Assembly (NCBI GenBank): GCA_964392775.1
Contig: CAYMRD010000001.1
Coordinates: forward strand, 158,420-222,419
Length of the DNA: 64,000 nt
Origin: UKL13-3 sp964392775
Lineage (GTDB): Bacteria > Bacteroidota > Bacteroidia > UKL13-3
Direction of reading: 5' to 3'
Part shown: piece by piece, positions 9,168-18,200 of the stretch
How positions within the stretch are numbered: the first letter of the stretch is position 1
Layout of the letters: each line of letters begins with the position of its first letter
Program-made: the position numbers and the translations under genes
Notes under the pieces: generated by a model
What the model was told of the DNA's origin: nothing
Databases searched by the model: none
Seen by the model: only the letters and a program-made list of their open reading frames with translations

Positions 9168-10307
9168 ATGGAAAGTGCATTTAATCCGTTTCTGGTTTCG
9201 GGGTATAAAGGAGCATTCTGGTTTTGTGACAGGGTAAATGAAACGGCTCAGCTAAAGAGCCATATCGCCAATAACAAGCATACAACCCTTTTTGCGATAA
9301 GAAGATTGGGTAAAACAGGGTTGATTCATCATGTGTTTAACAGTTATGCGAAAAATTCCAAAATAGCCTGTGTGTATGTAGATATTCTGGGAACACAAAA
9401 TCTTCAGCAATTCACAAATGAGCTTGCTACCGCCATTTACAACAGGTTCCCGGAAAATAAAAGTATCGGAAAGAAAATAATGGAGGCTATCCGCTTGCTT
9501 CGCCCGCTTATCAGTTTTGATACACTTTCAGGCAACCCGGAGCTATCCTTTGATTTCTCGAGTTCTAAACTGTATGAAAAAACAATTGCCCAGTTGTTTT
9601 CATTTTTGGATGGACAGGGAATAAAAGTAGTGTTTGCAATTGATGAGTTTCAACAGATTTTAACTTATCCTGAACAAAATACGGAAGCCCTGCTGCGAAC
9701 GCATATCCAGCAACTGAAAAATACTCAATTCATTTTTTGCGGAAGCAATCAAAAGATGATGTTTGAAATTTTTAACAATGCCAAACGTCCTTTTTTTGCC
9801 AGTTGCACCCACATGCATTTAGACTTTATTGATTATGCTGTTTACAAGGATTTTATTGTTACGGTTTTTGCTGCGCATAAAAAAAGAATTACAGACGAGG
9901 CTGTAAAATTTATACTGGACTGGACTAAACGCCATACCTTTTATACGCAGTATTTATGTAACTATTTATTTGCATTGCCTCAAAAAAAGTTGACGATAGA
10001 AGATGTTCAGCAGGCTATTATTGATATTTTCAAACAACATGAAAGCATATATTATCAGTATAAAAGTTTGCTGACAGATGCCCAGTGGAAATTATTACAG
10101 GCCATTGCCAGAGAAGATCATATGTACAATCCTCATTCGAAAAGAACGATAGAGAAGTATAAGCTGGGTACATCATCAATGGTTACAAGGGGCATGGAGT
10201 CATTGCTGGCAAAAGAAATGATCTACTATAATGCCGGTGTGGAGAAACCCTATTACGAGTTGTATGATAAATTTTTAATGCGCTGGTTGCAGCACAGGCC
10301 GTTGTGA
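9168..10307 (+). CDS. AAA-type ATPase of the archaeal-ATPase-like (PF01637-like) family
   Basis: A 379-residue P-loop ATPase. It has a Walker A-like segment near residue 44 ('FAIRRLGKTGLIHH') and Walker B 'KVVFAIDEFQQ'. The C-terminal third ('GTSSMVTRGMESLLAKEMIYY') looks like the winged-helix region usual in this family. I prefer ATG 9168 over the earlier in-frame ATG 9108, because the earlier one lies inside the tandem operator-like repeats and adds a hydrophobic stretch not seen in the family. The stop codon TGA is formed by the GTTGTGA start of a repeat-like element at 10301. The gene lies between CRISPR-relic sequences, like the single genes at 32.6-41.4 kb. Members of this family often sit in mobile or defence contexts, but the function is not established. 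Confidence 0.8.
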   Translation: MESAFNPFLVSGYKGAFWFCDRVNETAQLKSHIANNKHTTLFAIRRLGKTGLIHHVFNSYAKNSKIACVYVDILGTQNLQQFTNELATAIYNRFPENKSIGKKIMEAIRLLRPLISFDTLSGNPELSFDFSSSKLYEKTIAQLFSFLDGQGIKVVFAIDEFQQILTYPEQNTEALLRTHIQQLKNTQFIFCGSNQKMMFEIFNNAKRPFFASCTHMHLDFIDYAVYKDFIVTVFAAHKKRITDEAVKFILDWTKRHTFYTQYLCNYLFALPQKKLTIEDVQQAIIDIFKQHESIYYQYKSLLTDAQWKLLQAIAREDHMYNPHSKRTIEKYKLGTSSMVTRGMESLLAKEMIYYNAGVEKPYYELYDKFLMRWLQHRPL

Positions 10308-10314
10308 TTTACTT
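10301..10314 (+). repeat. 5' fragment of a CRISPR-repeat-like element
   Basis: GTTGTGATTTACTT is identical to the first 14 nt of the elements at 36325 and 37775 and differs by one base from the array repeat. It overlaps the ATPase stop codon. No matching 3' half is obvious nearby. Confidence 0.5.
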
Positions 10315-10492
10315 GCCGTTCAATCTCTGGTATCCACATCTATACATCAACACATTGGTGCAACATTCCCTTAATAAAGTATTATACCGCCACAAAATAT
10401 TGGTCTGTTTTTTTTGTACAAACGGTATAATGCCTGAAATTATTGAGGCTGTTACGAAGCTGACAGGTTAAGGTAAAATAGTACATTATTAA

Positions 10493-10524
10493 AAACAGGC
10501 ATGGCAGTTTTGCCATGCCTGTTT
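10493..10524 (-). terminator. Rho-independent terminator of the 504-residue protein gene
   Basis: A 14-bp perfect stem (10493-10506 with 10511-10524) with a 4-nt loop is followed on the minus strand by a U-rich tail, 36 bp past the stop codon at 10560. Confidence 0.85.
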
Positions 10525-10559
10525 CATTATTCGAGAGTATAAATCGGTTAAAGGGTTTT

Positions 10560-12074
10560 TTACGGCTGAACGATTTCCAGGTAACAATCGTAGTACGACC
10601 TTTTGGAAACCTGTGAGATAAGCCAGGCGTTAAAACTGATATATTCATTATCTCCGGGAATAAAGCTTTTTAACTTCAAAAAATTGGATACCTCATTCTT
10701 AAATTTGTTTGCAGATATACAGTCGGGACGTTTTATCAATTGGTCGATTAGCTTTAAAAAAGCGGCTTCTCTGTAATTTGAAGATTCGGATAACTCTTGT
10801 TTATATTTTCTTTTTAACTTATCGGATAAGGACTGAGCATAGTCATTATCTCCACTCTGGTAATGGAACATAACCGCATAGATGTCGGTAAACAACATCA
10901 AATCCAGGCGGAATCCGGGTTCTTTCAAAATTTTCTTTTCGCCATATTGAATAATCTGAGTGTATAGCGAAATACATTTATTCATCTCATTACATTTGAA
11001 ATGGACAGCAATTAGATTCACTCTTAACAGGAAAAAAATCCTGGGACTTTCGGTATAATCTTTATACTTAGCATACAGTTCCAGAAGCCGTTTTTTAGCC
11101 AATCCAAGTCTGTTGGTACACATGTACAGATCTGCTGCATCAATTGAAGGAATAAAATCATAATAAGAAAATTCGGAAGGACTGCGTTTCAATCGTTTTA
11201 TATACGCTGTATATAAGCGCTGAAATTTCTCATAGTTCACATAATCCTTGGTTCGCAATGCCGAAATACAAATAACATCCAGCAGGTCAATCAGCGGTTC
11301 TGTAGCAACTTTATTGAGCATGCGTTTTTCTCTCAAAACATAAAAGCTTCGCAGCGAATACTCCTTCAACTCTACATATTCCCGTTTCTCTCTAAGTAAT
11401 CGACAAACAATATTTACTGTTTTCAGAAAAATTTTCATGTTGCTTAAATACACCTCCTTTCCCAAATCATACTTTTTCATAATCGGATTGATTATTTCAT
11501 CAACATTCACATTTAAGCGTTGCGTAAATGTTGCATTCAGCGTTAAAAATAATTCGGCATAAGCTGCATTGGTATTGTTATCCAACATCGCCAATCTGTT
11601 ATTCTGAGACCATTGTTCAATAAGATTTTCAATAGAAACCCGTTTAGGCGAAGGAGGAACAGCAATATTATACGAATAGGATAATTCGATGTAATATATA
11701 TAATTCAGTAGTTCATACTCTTCCTGTTCTCTGGCTATTTTCTCCGCTTTAGCTAAATAATCCCATGCATGATCGAACAAGCCTTTTCTGAAAAGGAATG
11801 AGGCAACTTCTATTTTATTGAATATTTGAGAGGTTATCCGTTGCTTAATATCATCTATCGCAACAAAAAGCTCCAAATGTTTTTTCATTCTGTTTTTTGC
11901 CTGCCTGTGCAGAGTAAGATTCTCATTCACAACAATTCCCTTTCTGATTTTATCCAATAATGCCAAATCAACCCGGGACTCTTTTCCGTCATTCCTTCTG
12001 CTCAAAAAGTACTTAAACTCACGAAGTTCTTCCTTTGTAAAAGATTTAATTATTTCATCAACCGTATTCTTCAT
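10560..12074 (-). CDS. Hypothetical alpha-helical (TPR-like solenoid) protein
   Basis: 504 residues without signal peptide or membrane segment, rich in Leu, Lys, Glu and Tyr. Its helix-pair pattern ('LFDHAWDYLAKAEKIAREQEEYELLNYIYYI', split here over about residues 115-145) resembles tetratricopeptide solenoids. The N terminus 'KSFTKEELREFKYFLSR' is a compact helical segment of a kind I associate with cytoplasmic Bacteroidetes hypotheticals. No catalytic motif is visible. It is a single gene with its own terminator, divergent from the giant T9SS gene at 12235. Function unknown. Confidence 0.65.
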   Translation of the reverse strand: MKNTVDEIIKSFTKEELREFKYFLSRRNDGKESRVDLALLDKIRKGIVVNENLTLHRQAKNRMKKHLELFVAIDDIKQRITSQIFNKIEVASFLFRKGLFDHAWDYLAKAEKIAREQEEYELLNYIYYIELSYSYNIAVPPSPKRVSIENLIEQWSQNNRLAMLDNNTNAAYAELFLTLNATFTQRLNVNVDEIINPIMKKYDLGKEVYLSNMKIFLKTVNIVCRLLREKREYVELKEYSLRSFYVLREKRMLNKVATEPLIDLLDVICISALRTKDYVNYEKFQRLYTAYIKRLKRSPSEFSYYDFIPSIDAADLYMCTNRLGLAKKRLLELYAKYKDYTESPRIFFLLRVNLIAVHFKCNEMNKCISLYTQIIQYGEKKILKEPGFRLDLMLFTDIYAVMFHYQSGDNDYAQSLSDKLKRKYKQELSESSNYREAAFLKLIDQLIKRPDCISANKFKNEVSNFLKLKSFIPGDNEYISFNAWLISQVSKRSYYDCYLEIVQP

Positions 12075-12234
12075 TTAAAAGAGATTTTAAATCGCAAAAC
12101 TATTAGTATTATCAAGGGTAAATATAATAATTAACCTACGTGTAGAAAGAATTTTTTAGGCATAAAATTAATTGATGGGAACTAAAAATAAAGAACTTAG
12201 CTGATGAAAAATCATCTCAACTAAATTTAATACT

Positions 12235-15200
12235 ATGGCCAGACTTAATTTTACTAATTGTTATCACCGGGTGACCAATTGTTTATTCTCCTTTCAAAAG
12301 CGGCTCTTTCTGTTATTAATGATCGGGGTGTTCATATCCCCATTTGTAACGCATGCCCAGTATTGTACCCCCACTACATTTACTCCTTATGGACAATGTG
12401 CCGGAGGGTCTATTTTAAATGTTACATTTAACACCATAAACAACTCGGCCGGTTGTGTATCAGGAGGTGTTCCGGCCGACTACTACAAGAATTTTACCGC
12501 CACCGTTACCCCCACCTATATTACTCCCGGAAACACCTATTTCCTTTCGGTAACACATAGTGTTTCATGGGCAGGTGGTGCGGCAGTGTGGATTGACTAC
12601 AACTGTAATCAGGTTTTTGAAGCCTCGGAAAGAGTCCTGTTTAGCAGTTCCACATCAGTAGGAGGAATACTGAGTGGAAACATAACCGTTCCCGGCACTG
12701 CTCAATCCGGTACGTCACGCATGCGTATTATGGCTGGAGAAGGAGCTATACCCAGTGACCCCTGTGACCCGAATAATTATGCAGAGGTAGAAGACTACAC
12801 TGTAATGATATCCGAAAAACCTTACAACAATGCCGGAGTAACCGGGAAGCAACATTCTACCGTTTTTTGTGCCGGCCCCAGTGTTAATGAAGATATTCGT
12901 GTGAGAGTTGCAAATTTAGGAGCTAACCAGATTACGTCTCTTCAAATAAACTGGGAGGTAGATGGTGTTTCTCAATCTCCAATATCGTTCACATCTTTGG
13001 ATACTTTAAATGGCTCTAACCCATCTGACACGCTTCTTCTTCTCGGCCCGGTTTCCTTTCCAACATCCGCTGCCAAAACCATTAAAGCATGGACATCTCT
13101 GCCTAACGGAGTTGCAGATACAACAAATAACGATGACACTTTAGTATTTACAGTACGGCCTTTGATGAACGGAACATATACAATAGGTTTTGGAGGAGAC
13201 TTTAGCTCATTAACGGATGCTGTAACTCAGTTACAAAATGGTATATGCGGAGCTGTTACATTAAATTATACCGGAACCAATAATACCTACGAAGAACAAG
13301 TGCTCATTCCTGCAATACCCGGAGCCAGCGCTGCCAACCCGGTAATTATTAACGGAAACAACAATACACTCACATTTAATACAAGTGTTTCTGCTTCGCG
13401 TTATGTTATAAGACTTCAGGGAGCCAAACATATTACACTAAATAATCTGGTAATCAAACCTACCGGTACTACATACGGATGGGGAATTCATTTAACCGGT
13501 AATGCCGACTCGAATACGGTTCACGGATGTACAATTCTTATCGAATCGGTTACATCAATTACCGCAGCGAATTCTGTTGGAATTGTGATTAATAACTCGA
13601 ATACTACAGCTATTACAGCCGGAGGGCCAAATACCGGTAATGTTATCAGCAACAACTACATAAAAGGAGCGGCTACCGGTGGCATGTATTACGGTATTGT
13701 CATTGCTCCATCTTCGGCATCAGCTACAGCAACCTATACCAAAGTAGTGAATAATACCATTGAAGATTTTTACGCCTACGGAATTTATGCTACACAGATT
13801 AACAATGCTCTCATTAAAGGGAATATTATACGTAATGTGACCAAAACGGCTAACAATGCAACTGTGTGGGGAATTGCCCTGATAACAGGAGCCCGTTTGT
13901 CAGCAATCAGTGAAAATCAAATAAGTAATCCTTTTGGAGCTCAAACAACGAGCACAGGTGTTTTTTATGGAATACAATCAACCTCTACTGCTGCCAATAC
14001 TCCGGCCGGTAGCGAAAACCTTTTTGCGAATAATATCATCTACAATAGTATTGGCAACGGAACTTTTACGGGGGTTAGTTTAGAACCTGCTCCAAACAGT
14101 TTAGTTTATCACAACACTATTAATTTTGATAATACTTCGAGTGCACCTATAACCATAACCAGAGGTGTTTATCAATCAGGAACAGCTGCCGGGATACAAT
14201 TACGTAACAATGTTATTTCGATAACCCGTGGAGGTACCGGGCTTAAACATTTGCTTTATTTTAATACAGCCGCGAATTCAATCTTAAGTAACAACAACGG
14301 ATTGTTTATCTCTTCGTCTGCAACTAATCATGTAGGTTATTCATCTGCTGCAAACAGGACATTGTTAGCCGACTGGAACACTTCAACCAACCAGGATACC
14401 GCTTCCGTTTTTGTCGATCCTGTGTTTGCTTATGCTGCATCTGGAAATCTTGAACCTCAAAGCAGCGCTTTAAATGATATAGGTTCCAATGCAACCAGCA
14501 GTGTACCTAATGACATAAGACAAAGCGTTCGGTCAGCAACTCCTGATCCGGGAGCATTTGAATATACCCCAAGTGGTTGTTTAACGCCCTCCGGTATTGC
14601 TGTCAGCACGGTTACAAGCGCAGGCGCTCAGATTTCGTGGACGGAACCATCACCCGCTCCAGATGCAGGCTATGAGTATTATGTTGATACGACCGCCACT
14701 CCACCAACTGTTTCCGGTACAACACATCCAACAGCTTCGGTAAATGCAACGGGCTTAGATCCATCAACAAAATATTATGTATTCGTACGAAGTGTATGTG
14801 GTGTTCCCAGCGCATGGGCAGGCCCGGTTTCTTTTACAACCCTATGCGCTCCTTTAGCGGCAGGTACGTATTCTCTTGGCGGGCCGGGTGCCGACTTTAG
14901 CTCATTTACTCAATTAGCCAACCGGTTAAACTGTGGTTCAGGTATTGCCGGGCCTGTTGTAGTTAACGTAACACCGGGACTGCCTCCGTTTAATGAGCAA
15001 TTTGTACTGGGGCCGATCTTAAATTCCGATCTGGTAAACACTGTAACCATTAATGGAAATGGAAATACCATCCAAACAAATGCAACATCTGCACAACGAA
15101 GCATTATCCGGTTAGAAGGTGTAAATTTTGTAACAATTGATAGCTTAACAATTAAAACTACCAATGCAACTTACGGCTGGGGAGTACATTTTTATCAGAA

Positions 15201-18200
15201 CGCAAGCAATAATGTAATTAAGAACTGCATTATAGATATCAGCACTGTTACTTCTACTGCCGCTGCAAACTCAGGAGGAATTATTTTTAGCAATTCCCTG
15301 ACTGCAGCAACAACGGCCGGAGCCAACGGGGTGTTGAACACTATTGAAAACAACTTAATTATCGGAAACCCAACAGGTGCCGGGATGTATTACGGAATTG
15401 TGCTGGCACCTGCAACAGCAGCAGCCACATACTCCGGAAATCAGGTCATAGGAAATATCATTCGTGATTTTTATTCTACCGGTATTCATTGCTTACAAAC
15501 TAATGGATCAACCATAAAAGGTAATATTATTGAGAATACTACCAAACCGTCTCTGGCATCAAGCGTATACGGGATTTCAATGAATACGGCATATAGAAGT
15601 GATGTGATTGCCGACAATGAAATCAGAAACTTAACGGGAGGCTCTCCTGCTTCTTCAGCAACTGTTTACGGAATTAGCTTAAGCAACACAACAACCAGCG
15701 CAAATATTACTCCTGTAGGTAATGAAATGAATGTTTTTAATAACGTTATACACAACATCAAAGGTTCCGGAAACATCTATGGTATATATGCAAGCAATGC
15801 AACAAACATTCGCTATTACCACAACACAATCATCATAGATGATTCCAATAATGGCAGCGGGTTCTCAAGAGGGTTTCACCATACGGGTTCGCTTTCCGGA
15901 GGAGGGCTTATTTTCAAAAACAATATTGTATCGGTTAACAGGAACACAACCGGAACAAATCATAGTATTTATCTGAATACAAATACGCAGCCTTATACTC
16001 TTAACAATAATGCTTATTGGGTAGGTGGATCAAATGCTTTTGTGGGATATTTATCAGGCAGTGATTTTGGCTCATTAAACAGTTGGAAAAATACCACCGG
16101 ATTTGATGCCGGTTCAAGATTCTGTTATGCTGATTTTGTTGACTTAAACAATAACAACTTAACTCCTGATGCAGGGTTAATAAACAATATCGGAGATAAC
16201 TTATTAGGCTTTGCTCCTGTTGATAAAAATGGAACTGCACGAACCGGAAACCCTGATCCCGGAGCTTTTGAATTTACACCCACCCAAAACGTAGACGCGG
16301 GAGTATTGGAAATTATTTTACCTAAAGCGGTGCCTGTTGGGGCAACTACTCCTGCTGTAACGATATTTAATGCCGGAACCCAGGATTTGATAAGTGCTAC
16401 AATTGAATGGGAAGTTAACGGTATCTTGCAAACAAGCGTTCCTTTAGCCGGAACCATCCCAAGCGGAGGAATTTCTTCGCCTATACCTCTCACCAGTTTC
16501 AGCTTTGCATCCGGTACTGTTTATGCTATCAGTGCGTGGACATCCGCGCCTAACGCTACCGTAGACGGAAAACCTCATAACGATACTGCAAGTATCGGAA
16601 ACATTGTTACTGCAATCCCTGCCGGCAACTACACAATCAACTCAGCCATGCCAAACTCTGCAACAAACTATAGCTCGTTTGCATCGTTTATTCAGGAGGC
16701 TGAGACTGTTGGAATTTCAGGGGCAATAGAACTTACTGTTATCGATACTTTTGTGCAGGGGCCAATTGTATTCGGCAATGAAATTCCGGGAACATCATCT
16801 GTTCATACAATTACAGTAAAAAGTTCGGATACCAGCACAACTACAATTTCCAGTAACACGGCTAACACTATTACCTTAAACAACGTTGACCATGTTGTTT
16901 TCAGAAATCTGATAATAGAAAACACCAATGCATCCTCTTCTTCTGTTATTTGGTTAACCAACAGTGCCGATTCGAACACCATAACCAACTGTACAATTCT
17001 ATCCCCAATTATCACTGCCTCAACCTCAACCTACGGAATTTTAGCTTCTGCCAGTGTTACTTCCAAAACAGCAGGAAATAATGCCAAAGGCACACTGATT
17101 GACAGCTGTATCGTTAAAGGAGCCAATGAAGGGGTTGTTTTCATGGGAGTTTTATATCCGGCTTTGCCGGAAGAAGTTATTGATCCGCGCATCAACAGCT
17201 ACAATCAGGTGGCTCATTCAACAATTACCAATTCTTATACTACAGCCATTCATGCTCAAACTCAATCACGGTTTATTGCCGATAAAAATGAGATTGTTTC
17301 ATTAGGTAATGGCGTGAATACCTTTACTACCGGAATTAACCTCAGAGAAAACATCTTCTTAGGATCGTTTATCAATGCAAACACCATTACAGGTGCACTC
17401 GGAGGATCAGGAATTGCAGCCATTTGGGACGAATCCGTTAATTCAATTGTTTCAAACAATATGATTCAGATGGGAGCTGCCGCCAATGATGTATTAGCTA
17501 TCAGATGGATCGGAACTTCGGCAAGTATTGTATACAACAGTGTGAACGTAACAACAACAAATGCAAACGGATGTGCATTAAGCATATCTCCGACTGAGGG
17601 AAACAGATACAGTGTTTACAATAATATTCTGAAAAACGACAATCCGGGGCAGATTGTAAACTATACCTTAGGTACAGGAGTTGTTTTAGATATCGACAAC
17701 AATGTTTATTACGGAACAGGTAATTTACCTTACAGGTTTAATAATACAAATTACAGTACCTTACCTGATTTAAGGGTGGCAATGGGTATTTCAAACGATT
17801 TGAATACCCTTACCATTGATCCTGTTTTTGTTTCAGATTCTAACCTGAGAACCTTCAACCCGATTCTGAATAACAAAGGAACGCCATTTGCTCTTGTTAC
17901 AACCGATATTGACGGTAATGTGAGAAATGCTTCTACACCTGATGTGGGAGTAAATGAATTTAATCTTCCGCCCTTTGAAGATGCCGGAATTATTGCAATA
18001 ACAATTCCTTCATTACCTGTTATTCCGGGTGTTGGATCAGATGTGAATGTTGTTATCAAAAACTTTGGTGTAGGTCCGCTTACTTCGGCAGAGGTTAGTT
18101 ACTCATTTAATTCCATTTCTCAGACGATATCATATACCGGAAATTTAGCGGAAGGAGAAACAGATACCATACGCTTTACGTTGACGAATCTGGCCGGAAT

